DNA from: Rivularia sp. MS3
GTDB taxonomy: Bacteria; Cyanobacteriota; Cyanobacteriia; Cyanobacteriales; Nostocaceae
Assembly: GCA_019192545.1 (NCBI GenBank)
Contig: JAHCMI010000034.1
Span: 21,539-85,538, forward strand
Direction of reading: 5' to 3'
Length of the DNA: 64,000 nucleotides
Under the pieces are notes generated by a model, which was given only the letters and a program-made list of their open reading frames with translations, was not told the DNA's origin and made no database searches. How positions within the stretch are numbered: position 1 is the first letter of the stretch; each line of letters begins with the position of its first letter. Position numbers and translations under genes: made by a program. This document shows positions 27,472 to 36,202 of the stretch, one piece after another.

Positions 27472-29811
27472 CTATTCCCTACTGCCGAGCAATAAGTAAG
27501 TAGTCATTAAACCTTTTCCTTTGACTAAAATTTCTCCCCGTTTTTCTAAAATGAATTTGTCTTGTAATCTCTGAAAAGTATCTTCAGTTACTTGAATTTT
27601 TCCAGGTAAACCGTGAGATTCCATTCTGCTGGCAATATTAACAGTATTTCCCCATAAATCGTATGAAAATTTTTGCAGTCCAATCACTCCAGCGACTACG
27701 GAACCAGTATGAATTCCGATGCGAATACTCAAATTTAAATTATTTCTTCTGTTAAAAGTTTCAATAGAATTTTGCATCTCTAATGCCATTGCAGCAATAG
27801 CCTGCGGATGATTTGAATTTCGGGTAGGTAAACCACCAACAACCATATAGGCATCACCGATAGTTTTAATCTTTTCTAAGTTATATTTAAGCGAAAGACG
27901 GTCAAATAGTGAAAAAATTTGATTTAGTAAGTTTACCAAAGTTTTAGCGGTCACCGAAGCTGCAATTTGAGTAAAACCGACAATATCAGCAAACATCACC
28001 GTTACATCTTCAAAATACTCGGCGATAGTACCAGGCTCTTGTTTCAAACGATTAGCGATGCTGGCTGGTAGAATATTAAGCAACAATTTTTCTGTCTGTT
28101 CTTGCTGATGGCGTAACGCTTTTTCTGCGGAGACTCTAGCAGTAACGTCTCGAAAAATAGCGCGTGCAGCGGCGGGTTTTCCTTCGATAAATTTACAGTT
28201 GAGATTTCCTTCTAGAAAAATAGTTCGACCATCTTTAGTCATAAATGCAGCTTGAAGCTGTTCAAAATTACCGCTTGACATGACTCGATAAAAAACATCT
28301 CGGCAGCGTATTCTAAAATCTGGATGTACAATATCAAATACGCTTATATTCTCGAGCTCGGATTTGCTATATCCTAAAGTTTCTTGCCAAGCACGATTAG
28401 TATATAAAAATCTTCCGTAAGGATTAACCGACTGAATCAAATCGTTGGCATTTTCAAATAAATCCCGGTATCTTTCTTCACTTTCTAAAAGTGCTGTTTC
28501 GGCTTGTTTTCGTTGTAAAAATTGCGCGATTTGACTGCCGATGGAAACCATCATTTGCAGCAAATCTTCATCTTTGAATAATACTTCTCTACTGAAGAAA
28601 ATCATTACTCCCAAAATTCTGTTTTCGTTAATAATGGGAAACCCAAAGGCTGCATGTAATTCTGATTGTTCTACCCGATTATATCGCGGACAAATATCGT
28701 CATTCGCTATATCTTCACACCATACAGGGTCAAGAGTTTCCCAAACTTTACCTGCTAATCCCACTCCAGGACTTAAAGTTGTTAACCAAGTAATTGCTTC
28801 AAATTCTCGCGCTTCAATTCTGCGAGAAGACCACATTTCTACACATCTTAAAACTGGATTTTTTGTCGCTTTATGGTTAACGCTAAGGTATTGATTCGGA
28901 GTCCATAATTCTCCTAAATCCCACTGTAAACTTTCACAAATTGCCTGTAAAATTTGCGGTATGGCTTGTTTGACTGTAACTGATTCGGATAAAATATTTG
29001 TAATTGTATATTGGGCACTTTTACGCTGCTGACGGCGTTTTTTAGCAGTAATATCTCTACCAATATAAACAATATCTTCTACCCCATTAATCTTCTTGCT
29101 AATTACCGAACAAGAAAAGGCAATCAATTTTCTTTCTCTTGATTTAGTTCGACAAACAACTTCTACATTCTGAAAATACTTTTTATATAAAGAGCGTTGC
29201 TGAATAGCTTTTTGTAGGAATTTGTTATCGTCGATAATTGAAGAAATCTGTTTATCAATTATTTCTTCTTCCGTATAACCTAATAATTCTACTGTTGCTT
29301 TGTTGACTCTTTTAATTTTTCCAGCTTTAGTTGTCACAATCAACGCATCTGCCATTGAAGTGATAACCTTATCCATATAATTTTTATAAGCAACTAAAGT
29401 ACTTGAAAGCAGATTAGTTTCATTAACTCTTTGGTTCAGTTTTTGCTCTAAAAGCATTCGATTAGTTACATCTTCAAATAAAATGATTAATCGATTTTCA
29501 GCCGGTTCGCCGACAATATATATATCTATGTAAAAATCACCTTTGTCTTCATTGCAGCGGTAAATACCTTCTAATTCAAATAGTTCCTGTTTTTCTTCTA
29601 GTATAGATGTCATGACTTTTTCAAGTCCCACAAATTCAGGGAACCCTAAACGGACATCTCTTTCTAAAATCACTTCTTGAGGATAATAAGCAAAATACCG
29701 CACATGCTTAGATAAACGTAAAATAGAAAAACTACTATCTAACTCCAAGCTTTCAAATTTGCGTGGTGTATTATGTTTATTAAAAATTCTCTCTAACACA
29801 TGATATTTCAT
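27472..29811 (-). CDS. Class III adenylate cyclase with PAS and GAF sensory domains
   Basis: 779-aa cytoplasmic protein. Layout: N-terminal PAS-like region (about 1-120), coiled coil, PAS (150-255, SMADALIVTTKAGKIKRVNKAT), GAF (about 270-430, SPGVGLAGKVW...AAFGFPI), PAS (445-570, ENANDLIQSVNPYGRFLYTN), then a class III cyclase domain. This has VMFADIVGFTQIA (metal Asp near 606), EKIKTIGDAYMV (base-selecting Lys), FSYDLWGNTVNIASRMES (Asp as in adenylate cyclases, then Asn and Arg). It makes cAMP from ATP in response to signals at PAS/GAF. No membrane helices, no haem or bilin Cys evident. Adenylate rather than guanylate specificity follows from the Lys/Asp pair. Confidence 0.93.
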   Translation of the reverse strand: MKYHVLERIFNKHNTPRKFESLELDSSFSILRLSKHVRYFAYYPQEVILERDVRLGFPEFVGLEKVMTSILEEKQELFELEGIYRCNEDKGDFYIDIYIVGEPAENRLIILFEDVTNRMLLEQKLNQRVNETNLLSSTLVAYKNYMDKVITSMADALIVTTKAGKIKRVNKATVELLGYTEEEIIDKQISSIIDDNKFLQKAIQQRSLYKKYFQNVEVVCRTKSRERKLIAFSCSVISKKINGVEDIVYIGRDITAKKRRQQRKSAQYTITNILSESVTVKQAIPQILQAICESLQWDLGELWTPNQYLSVNHKATKNPVLRCVEMWSSRRIEAREFEAITWLTTLSPGVGLAGKVWETLDPVWCEDIANDDICPRYNRVEQSELHAAFGFPIINENRILGVMIFFSREVLFKDEDLLQMMVSIGSQIAQFLQRKQAETALLESEERYRDLFENANDLIQSVNPYGRFLYTNRAWQETLGYSKSELENISVFDIVHPDFRIRCRDVFYRVMSSGNFEQLQAAFMTKDGRTIFLEGNLNCKFIEGKPAAARAIFRDVTARVSAEKALRHQQEQTEKLLLNILPASIANRLKQEPGTIAEYFEDVTVMFADIVGFTQIAASVTAKTLVNLLNQIFSLFDRLSLKYNLEKIKTIGDAYMVVGGLPTRNSNHPQAIAAMALEMQNSIETFNRRNNLNLSIRIGIHTGSVVAGVIGLQKFSYDLWGNTVNIASRMESHGLPGKIQVTEDTFQRLQDKFILEKRGEILVKGKGLMTTYLLLGSRE

Positions 29812-30093
29812 CGTGGCGCTTTAAAATAAGTAAAAAGGAGAAAGAATAAAAAAAATTAAAAGTAAAACAGTAATTCAAATTTAATTTTTTTGTTAATCCT
29901 GTCTTCCTACTCTTAACCTTGTCAGTTAAATGTAGGCACCACTGATAATTGTATATGTACGCGATCTATTCAAACATTTATCTTGGAAACTAAAGTTTAA
30001 ATGGGTTGCAATATTTCATATTCGCTATATCAGCGATGGACATTTTGCTTATTCATGCTTGATTGACAATTAGTAGACATACTAACTATTCGT
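29812..30093. other. Short gene-free spacer
   Basis: AT-rich, no ORF. It lies upstream of the adenylate cyclase gene (-) and downstream of the SDR gene (-), so it should contain the cyclase promoter. No specific site was recognised. Confidence 0.4.
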
Positions 30094-30789
30094 TCAAATG
30101 TTACCGTAAACAGGAATTGCTGCCCCTCGAATATCTTTTGCGGTTTCAGAAGCTAGAAAACAGATAACTTCTGCTAGGGATTTCGGTTTAACCCATTTAT
30201 CGCTGTCTTCAGTGCCCATTGCGTTACGGTTAGCTTCGGTATCAATTACACTAGGGAGAACGCTGTTAGCGGTAATATTAGTACCTTTAGTTTCATCGGC
30301 AATAGCTTTAGTTAAGGCTACCACCCCAGCTTTTGAAGCACAGTAAGCAGCTAATTTACCTACAGGTTCTACTGCACCACGAGAACCTATTGTAACAATA
30401 CGACCGTAGTTATTCTGTAGCATCTTTATCAAAGAATACTTACAAGTAAGAAAAGTCGTATTTAAATTTAAATCAAAATCGTTTTTCCAGTCTTCAAAAC
30501 TATATTCATCTGTTTTCCCCATTGAAAAACCACCTACTAAATGAATTAAAACGTCTACCTTTACCATCGAATTAACGACGTTTTTTACAGAAGATTCTGA
30601 TTTTAAATCCGCGCAAACAAATTGAACTCGATTTAAATCAGATGGCGAAATAATTTGCTTTAAGTTTTCGACATCTTCAGATTTGCGGTAAGGAATTGTC
30701 ACAAACGCACCTTGTGCCAAAACTATTGGGGTTACACCTATACCCAATCCACCAGTAGCACCGGTAAGTAAAACTTGTTTATCTTTCAT
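30094..30789 (-). CDS. Short-chain dehydrogenase/reductase (SDR)
   Basis: 231-aa classical SDR using NAD(P)H. The Rossmann cofactor motif is TGATGGLGIG (residues about 9-18); the catalytic Ser is in VTIGSRGAVEP, the Tyr/Lys pair in AAYCASKAGVVALTK (YxxxK); NSVLPSVIDTEANR follows. The C-terminus (FLASETAKDIRGAAIPVYGNI) is of usual form. The substrate is not predictable. RY in the basic segment PYRKSED after beta-2 suggests NADP preference, which is inference. Confidence 0.9.
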   Translation of the reverse strand: MKDKQVLLTGATGGLGIGVTPIVLAQGAFVTIPYRKSEDVENLKQIISPSDLNRVQFVCADLKSESSVKNVVNSMVKVDVLIHLVGGFSMGKTDEYSFEDWKNDFDLNLNTTFLTCKYSLIKMLQNNYGRIVTIGSRGAVEPVGKLAAYCASKAGVVALTKAIADETKGTNITANSVLPSVIDTEANRNAMGTEDSDKWVKPKSLAEVICFLASETAKDIRGAAIPVYGNI

Positions 30790-31263
30790 AAATTATTTTT
30801 ATCAAAGTCTAACTTTAAGATACCGCTTTTTTGTTCGGTATATGAGTCTGTACCTATTTTTGTTTGCGGTTCCAATTTAGTGTATTTTTGGTGTATGGCT
30901 GATGAAAAGCAGTAAAGCAGAAAGGAACCCGAACGATAAATTTGTAAGCTCAGAAGATATTGAGTAGCCTTTTTGTTAGGTATGGTCAATTTAGTCGTTT
31001 ATTTTAGGATAATGGCAAACTATAGAAACTGCATTTATATTGAGTGTAAATTGGCTGCTTAGAGGATGGGCGGAAAAGTATAGTTTTTATCATAATTCTC
31101 GGATGATCCCCCTCTCCCCCCTATCCCCAGAGGGGGCCCCGAGTCCCCCCTTAAGAAGGGGGGTAAAAGTCCCCTAGTTTAGCGGGGGATTTAAGGGGAT
31201 CTCAAAAGTTTCAAGTATCATTTATAGTGCATCATTACATCCTCTTAATTAAATTACAAACAA
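30790..31263. repeat. Gene-free spacer with G/C-tract hairpin repeats
   Basis: At about 31108-31200 runs of C and G alternate and can pair, for example CCCCCC TTAAGAA GGGGGG at 31145-31163 and CCCCTCTCCCCCC / AGAGGGGG. This is a widespread cyanobacterial intergenic repeat type. The rest is AT-rich with no gene seen. Confidence 0.65.
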
Positions 31264-31445
31264 GTGAATATCAATAAATATAAATTATCTAGTTGGGTTT
31301 TAAGTTTAATTGCTGGAACTGTGGTTTTTTTATTGTGTTTTCAGGCACGGGTTAAAGCCGATAATCCTAACGGTATCGATAATAAATCAGAGCCTGGTTG
31401 GAGTTTGTGGTTGGAAAAATATAAGGCGAAATATGCAGATTTTGA

Positions 31446-31617
31446 GGGAGCATCCCAATTTTGAACAAATATTTTACCCAACACCCTGGAAGGGTGGGGC
31501 TATATAAACAAAGCCCACCTTCGTGGGCTAAGAGGTTTCTAGCCCACGAAGGTGGGCTTTGTAATATTAGCCCCAGACTTATAGTCTGAGGGCTTTTTGC
31601 AAAATTGGGATGCTCCC
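31446..31617. mobile_element. MITE-like non-autonomous element, 172 bp
   Basis: Perfect 18-bp terminal inverted repeats: GGGAGCATCCCAATTTTG at 31446-31463 and its reverse complement at 31600-31617. It is flanked by the direct repeat GATTTTGA at 31438-31445 and 31618-31625 (8-bp target duplication). No ORF inside could be a transposase. The interior holds a perfect 23-bp hairpin and a shorter one. The parent IS family cannot be fixed from this window; an 8-bp duplication occurs in several families. Confidence 0.93.
31508..31562. repeat. Perfect 23-bp inverted repeat inside the MITE
   Basis: The left arm 31508-31530 (ACAAAGCCCACCTTCGTGGG then CTA) pairs perfectly with 31540-31562 across a 9-nt loop. 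Each arm can also fold on itself (AGCCCAC-CTTC-GTGGGCT), so the DNA or RNA can form one long hairpin or two short ones. Confidence 0.85.
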
Positions 31618-32082
31618 GATTTTGATTCTGGTTTCTCGAATTTAGAATTAGGAGGATATCTTGAATTTGAAAATGCTTGTAAAACGTCTTCTGGGCTACC
31701 AGAATCTGAAATAGAATATTGGTTTAGATTAAGCAATCGGGTGAATCGTATCGGTACCGGAAAGGTTGAATACGCTTGCTGGAATGGAAAGCGTTTTTTA
31801 CATACTCATGCGAGTACTGCGATTAAAAGCAGCGCGGGATTTGTTGATTGTCTGCGCGTTAAATCTGCTGCTGGCGGCGTATTAATTATGTCTGAGCCAA
31901 CAAATCAATCAACAATATTAAGAGTAATTGCTAATGGCAAAACTGTGAAGCCTAGTTATTCTCCGGCGATAATTAGCAATCAAGGCAATCGCATTTGGAT
32001 TAGTTTAAGTTCCCCTGTGAAAGGATGGGTTTCTGATGGAGTTTTTTCTAGTAAAGGTAATTTAAGGTTGTGCAATTTATAG

Positions 32083-32519
32083 TTGAAATATATCATATAA
32101 TGGGTCTGAAAGTAATTCATAAAAATCGAATATTTCAGTTGTTTAAATCAGGCTGAAGAGAGATAAATCTCGACTTATAAATATCTTTTCAGCAATTAAA
32201 TTTCATATTAATATATAGCAATTTGATATGAGTTGTGAGAAAAATAAATTTCAGTAATCCGGTTTTTATCAAAAACCGAGTTTCTCAAATTTAAAAAATA
32301 ATTTAGGAATGCAATAGCGTTTTAAAGATAATTATGCAATATATACATTTGTCGAATATTTTTATGCGAAAAGAAATAATTAACATCGCCTATTTGTTTG
32401 CCCTAGCGCTCGGTTAAAAGATAAAAATCCCGAGTAAAAAAAAGGTAAATACAATTTATCAATCGAATCTACTCACAAAGCAAGATAAACTGGGATGGGA
32501 ATTAATGATTTAATTCTTA
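32083..32519. other. Gene-free spacer before the AbrB-family gene
   Basis: 437 bp, AT-rich, no coding signal. It contains an AAACCGAGTTTCTC motif near 32273, similar to filler seen widely in cyanobacteria. No promoter could be assigned. Confidence 0.4.
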
Positions 32520-33692
32520 TTGTCAATATTTGTCTTAATAAATAGCTTCGTGATTTATAAAATTCGATTTTTACAAAGATATGATTTTGAGGAATGGCAG
32601 CAGCAGTTAATTTCCTATATTCCTCAATTACAAATAATTGCATCTCAGCTAGCTTTAGGAATTTTTGTTGGTTTTGTATTTAAGTGGTTGCAAATTCCTG
32701 TAGGCTGGCTTTTAGGTTCGATGATTGGGGGAATTGTCTATTCGGCTATTCAAGGTAATCCCCAGCCATTGCCGAAATTTTTCATTACTTTAGGTAAAGC
32801 TTTTATTGCCCTTGCGACTGCTGCACGTTTTTCTTGGGACACTATAAATGTTGCTGCTACTTACGCAGTGCCTTTGCTGTTGTGCGTATTTATTTCTGGA
32901 ATTTTAAGCTTGTTTCACGGATATCTATTGTCTCGCTGGTCTGGTATAGATAAGGTTACGGGTTTAGTTGCGTTTATTCCCGGTGCTGCTTCTAGCATTG
33001 TCCCTATTGCCGAAGAAATGGGGGCGGATGCTGTCGCCGTTGCAGTGTTTCAATATTTACGTTTATTACTAGTAGTACTACTGATACCTAGTGCTGCCGG
33101 TTTTTTCTTTCCAGTCGATTTGAATGATTCTATATCAACCGCGATCGCAACAACAGCGGTAACAAATAGTTCTTCATTTCCTATGTGGTTGAATTTAATT
33201 GTATTAGCTGGATGTTGTGTTGTAGGAGTTTGGGGTGGCAATCGTTTGGGTTTACCAGCTTCTGGATTTTTAGGGACTTTTTTAATCGGACTAGCTGTGT
33301 TTTGGAGTTGCCCCTACGACTTAGTTGTTCCTCAATGGTTATTTGCTACGGGATTATTATGTGTAGGGCTTTCGATTGGAGTTAAATTTGATATCAAAAC
33401 CGCAAATAAGCTTTTGAAAGCGGTGTTAATCGAAATCGTTTTAGTAATTTCGTTGATTCTTTTATGTCTTGGTGTCGGTTACGAGTTTCATGCATTTACC
33501 CACGTTGACACCATTACCTCTTTGCTAGGATTTACGCCAGGGGGGTTAGAAGCAATGGTTGCTACCGTCATGCAGTTGGGTGGTGACACGGGTTTAGTAT
33601 TAGCAATGCAGTTAACGCGAATGTTAATTATTATCGCTTTGGGGCCTTGGTTAGTAAATTTAGCGATGAAAGCAGCAAGCAGCGAGCAGTAA
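32520..33692 (+). CDS. AbrB-family integral membrane protein (PF05145-type)
   Basis: 390-aa polytopic protein with two repeated halves: QLALGIFVGFVFKWLQIPVGWLLGSMIGG (about 43-71) and VLAGCCVVGVWGGNRLGLPASGFLGTFLIG (about 223-252). Signature sequences are AFIPGAASSIVPIAEEMGADAVAVAVFQYLRLLLVVLLIP and FTPGGLEAMVATVMQLGGDTGLVLAMQLTRMLII. This family is called AbrB or 'ammonia monooxygenase-like' in databases but is neither a transition-state regulator nor a monooxygenase; a transport role is suspected. The start is uncertain: TTG at 32520, just after an in-frame stop, or GTG at 32550; neither has a good ribosome-binding site. Confidence 0.85.
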   Translation: MSIFVLINSFVIYKIRFLQRYDFEEWQQQLISYIPQLQIIASQLALGIFVGFVFKWLQIPVGWLLGSMIGGIVYSAIQGNPQPLPKFFITLGKAFIALATAARFSWDTINVAATYAVPLLLCVFISGILSLFHGYLLSRWSGIDKVTGLVAFIPGAASSIVPIAEEMGADAVAVAVFQYLRLLLVVLLIPSAAGFFFPVDLNDSISTAIATTAVTNSSSFPMWLNLIVLAGCCVVGVWGGNRLGLPASGFLGTFLIGLAVFWSCPYDLVVPQWLFATGLLCVGLSIGVKFDIKTANKLLKAVLIEIVLVISLILLCLGVGYEFHAFTHVDTITSLLGFTPGGLEAMVATVMQLGGDTGLVLAMQLTRMLIIIALGPWLVNLAMKAASSEQ

Positions 33693-34319
33693 GCAAATAA
33701 GTGGGGAAGCGGGGGAGCAGGGGGAGAGGGGTTCGTAGTTGCGCCGTATTCACCAAATATGTAGCATAAGAAGGTGAAAATGTCGCAACTACAAACTTTG
33801 ATTACCCCACATACTCCCTTCCCGGCAGAAGATTACCGTTTGGGGTTGAGTGAGAGAGTGAGAGAGGGAGGGAGTGAGGGAGAAATTTTCATAGGAAATC
33901 TTAGAGCGGAATGGGAGTAAGTTATGAGGGGTAAGCGAAAAAGCAGCTAAATCATATATTCGGGCAGGGATGCCCACCCTACAAGAGTTGTAATAATGCC
34001 GGATTATATGATTTAAATGCTCCACAGCTTAAAGCAATGGAATTTGTAGGTTGGGTTGAACGGAGTGAAACCCAACACTTTGGTTTTACTAGCTTATGCA
34101 GCGCTTAAAATGAAAGAAGAGCGGCTTGAGCGGAATCAGAACTACTTGCGTAAAACACAACGTTAAATAAATTACAATTTAATAAGCTAGCTTCAACATT
34201 CTATTTATTGCTTTGTGTTCCCCATGCCCTTTCTAGATAATGTTTCCCTGACTTAATTGTTTCAATATGTTTCTAAGTAATTGACTGTAAATTTAATTAC
34301 ATTTAGATTATTCACAGAG
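33693..34319. repeat. Gene-free stretch rich in cyanobacterial intergenic repeats
   Basis: Contains G/A filler (GAGTGAGAGAGGGAGGGAGTGAGGGAG, about 33849-33881), GGGCAGGGATGCCCACCCTACAA at about 33962-33984, and the GTTGGGTT/AACCCAAC hairpin at 34050-34076, the same repeat type that was the target of the IS1634 element. No gene seen on either strand. Confidence 0.65.
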
Positions 34320-34517
34320 TTGCGATACATCAAAATCGACGCATCTCGCCAGAACCTTGAAAACCCTATAACTTCGTTGAGATGCGTCGATAGCTTATGC
34401 AGCAAGGCTTTCAGACGACAAAATTGGCGATTTACTCGGAAAATTTTTCCATTTTTTCGAGATGCGTCGATTGGGGTATTCCAAACCCCTGCTGTGTAAG
34501 GGTTCTAGAAGTGAACT
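34320..34517 (+). promoter_or_regulatory. Probable CRISPR leader
   Basis: The AT-rich stretch directly upstream of the first repeat carries a 13-bp motif GAGATGCGTCGAT at 34379-34391 and 34459-34471, 80 bp apart, and its reverse complement at 34335-34347. It lies on the side expected for a leader, since the repeats end in GAAAC on the plus strand. Leader identity is inferred from position and internal repeats. Confidence 0.6.
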
Positions 34518-34621
34518 CTTTCCAAACCAACTCCCCTCAACGGGGATGGAAACTGCTAGCAAGATTCGTTCCTCTGATGGTTCTACTTTCCAAACCAACT
34601 CCCCTCAACGGGGATGGAAAC
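34518..34621 (+). CRISPR. Minimal CRISPR array: two 36-bp repeats, one 32-bp spacer
   Basis: Identical 36-bp repeats at 34518-34553 and 34586-34621 begin CTTTCCAAACC and end CGGGGATGGAAAC, with an internal CCCCTCAACGGGG hairpin (CCCC/GGGG). The 32-bp spacer is 34554-34585. The repeat form resembles those of cyanobacterial type III or I-D arrays. No cas gene lies in the window, so any processing must rely on proteins encoded elsewhere. The bases after the second repeat (CCCCAATGATGGGGATTT) fold similarly but do not form a third full repeat. Confidence 0.88.
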
Positions 34622-34639
34622 ATTCAATCCCCAATGATG

Positions 34640-34970
34640 GGGATTTGGACACTGCTGTTGTGTTGTCGCATTAGCAAAGCGTGACGTTAGTCATAGCGCA
34701 ACGCACCATTTCACAAGGTTTTCGGTGCGTTAGACTTGCGTCGTAACGCACCCTACTGGACTGACACGCTGTGCTAACAATTTTCAAATCGGATTTCTAT
34801 AGCGTTTGTTAAGCAACTGAGGTACGGCGATTACCTCACCCTCAACCCTTCTCCTTATCAATAAGAGGGGTTGGGGGTGAGGTTTTTATATGTATTTGGT
34901 GGAGACTGGGAAACGCTATAATCCTATTCTCAGAATAGACTCATAATCTATTCAGGTTTGTCATTCATAA
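34640..34970. repeat. Spacer with GGTGCGTTA-type and CCTCACCCT-type hairpin repeats
   Basis: GCGCAACGCACCATTT...GGTGCGTTAGACTTGCGTCGTAACGCACC spans about 34698-34752. A long imperfect hairpin runs from CCTCACCC (34834) to GGGTGAGG (34882) and ends in TTTTT (34883-34887), so it could act as a terminator on the plus strand, though no gene ends nearby. Both are common cyanobacterial intergenic types. Confidence 0.6.
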
Positions 34971-34975
34971 TAATA

Positions 34976-35087
34976 GGACTTACGCAATTGTCATAATATC
35001 TGGTTGGTGCCGTACTACAACCTGATTATTGAGTTAACAATTAGTCAGTGTACAAGCACCCTACGAGGAAATATGCCGGTAGCGTCC
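34976..35087. mobile_element. TTACGCAA-type dispersed element, inverted copy
   Basis: Runs from GGACTTACGCAATTGTCATA to ATGCCGGTAGCGTCC. About 65 bp of its interior is identical to the reverse complement of the copy at 27232-27350. It has no ORF and is therefore non-autonomous. It lies 104 bp before the TIGR04283-type glycosyltransferase start. Confidence 0.75.
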
Positions 35088-35191
35088 AAATTTACTTCAC
35101 TAACCTGAAATATGCTGTAAATCTTTGACGTTAGCTTTTCATAGCTTTATAGTGGCATTTTATTAAAAGTTTTTCCTGTATTTATTAGAAC

Positions 35192-35953
35192 ATGTACAAA
35201 CAAACAACTCTGAAAAAACAAAAATGTTTGCTTTCAAGAAATGATAATACAAACACATCCACAGCTAAAATTTCGATTATTATTCCTACTCTCAATGAAT
35301 CGCCAAATCTTAAAGCTACCTTAGCTAGTACCCAAACAGGTACGAATTTAGAAGTGATTGTTGTTGATGGTGGTTCTGATGATAATACAGTTAATATTGC
35401 TGAGTCTTTTGGCGTGAAAGTAATTTCAGGTTATCAAAATCGCGCTTGTCAAATGAATGCGGGGGCAAAAAATGCAGAAGGTGATATCTTATTATTTCTT
35501 CATGCCGATACTCTTTTACCTGCTAATTTTGACGAGATGATTCGTACTGCAATGCAACAACCATCAACTGTAGCGGGTGCGTTTGCTTTGCGAATAAATG
35601 CACCAGATATAGGTTTACGATTGGTTGAATGGGGAGTAAAATGGCGTTCAAAATTATTTCAAATGCCTTACGGCGACCAAGCAATTTTTATTACAAGGAA
35701 TAAATTTGAACGTATCGGCGGTTTTCCCGAAGTGCTTATTATGGAAGATTTTGAACTAATACGTCAATTAAAGAAAGCAGGTAATATTACTTTAATCTCT
35801 GCATCAGTAATTACTTCGCCACGTCGTTGGTTAAGAAAAGGAATATTGCAAACTACTTTAATAAATCAGATTGTAATAATTGCTTACTTTCTGGGAGTTT
35901 CACCCGCAAGAATTCGTAGTTGGTATCGTGGAGAAAAACTAATAAAGCATTAA
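35192..35953 (+). CDS. TIGR04283-type family 2 glycosyltransferase
   Basis: 253-aa GT-A enzyme. After a 25-residue polar leader come KISIIIPTLNESPNLKATL, VIVVDGGSDDNT, RACQMNAGAKNAEGDILLFLHADTLLP (DxD-like HADT), MPYGDQAIFI and GGFPEVLIMEDFELIRQLKKAG, with SPRRW near the C-terminus. These match the TIGR04283 subgroup, which is annotated as linked to arsenosugar biosynthesis because of genomic co-occurrence. The radical-SAM partner of that pathway is not in the window. Downstream lie two TVP38 proteins and an oxidoreductase in the same direction. Confidence 0.88.
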   Translation: MYKQTTLKKQKCLLSRNDNTNTSTAKISIIIPTLNESPNLKATLASTQTGTNLEVIVVDGGSDDNTVNIAESFGVKVISGYQNRACQMNAGAKNAEGDILLFLHADTLLPANFDEMIRTAMQQPSTVAGAFALRINAPDIGLRLVEWGVKWRSKLFQMPYGDQAIFITRNKFERIGGFPEVLIMEDFELIRQLKKAGNITLISASVITSPRRWLRKGILQTTLINQIVIIAYFLGVSPARIRSWYRGEKLIKH

Positions 35954-36024
35954 GCTGATTCTCAGGTTAGTAGCTTAAGTTAGAAATTAAGAGTTAGGAA
36001 TTAGGAATTAAAAGTAACAAAATC

Positions 36025-36150
36025 AGGAGTAGCCGCAATTGTCACAATGTGCTGTCGGTGCGTAACACCGAAAAAGTTATTACTGCGTTCAAAAATAGTT
36101 AAAGCGTCACAGCACCATACAAAACAATATACGGCGTTGCGGGCACTCCC
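36025..36150. repeat. TTACGCAA-type dispersed element, diverged copy
   Basis: Begins AGGAGTAGCCGCAATTGTCACA and ends ATACGGCGTTGCGGGCACTCCC; the ends are imperfect inverted repeats (GGAGTAGCCGCAA / TTGCGGGCACTCC). The interior differs from the other copies except for GTGC/GCAC palindromes. It lies between the glycosyltransferase and the first TVP38 gene. Confidence 0.6.
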
Positions 36151-36202
36151 AAAATTTCACCTTTGACCTTTAATCTCTAACCTTTAACCTTTTGAGATTC
36201 CC

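Larger units (their letters stand above)
31264..32082 (+). pseudogene. Secreted SH3-like domain protein, split by a 172-bp mobile element
   Basis: GTG start at 31264; residues about 9-32 form a signal peptide (SWVLSLIAGTVVFLLCFQARVKA). The frame stops at 31464 inside an inserted element (31446-31617) and resumes as DFDSGFSNLELGGYLEFEN. Deleting the element plus one 8-bp target repeat (180 bp, 60 codons) restores one frame of 212 codons. The C-terminal part (VLIMSEPTNQSTILRVIANGK ... RIWISLSSPVKGWVSDG) resembles a bacterial SH3 domain, which binds cell wall or peptide. As it stands, only a 66-aa fragment can be made from the native start. Confidence 0.85.

Noticed and set aside
32520..33692. 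AbrB transcription regulator
   Set aside because: The protein is entirely membrane-embedded; only the database name is shared with the DNA-binding AbrB.
34622..34660. Third CRISPR repeat
   Set aside because: The CCCC-AATGAT-GGGG hairpin resembles the repeat core but the flanks do not match and there would be no spacer before it.
34281..34684. Overlapping short open frames across the CRISPR region
   Set aside because: They arise from the CRISPR repeats and leader, have no ribosome-binding site and no similarity to known proteins.
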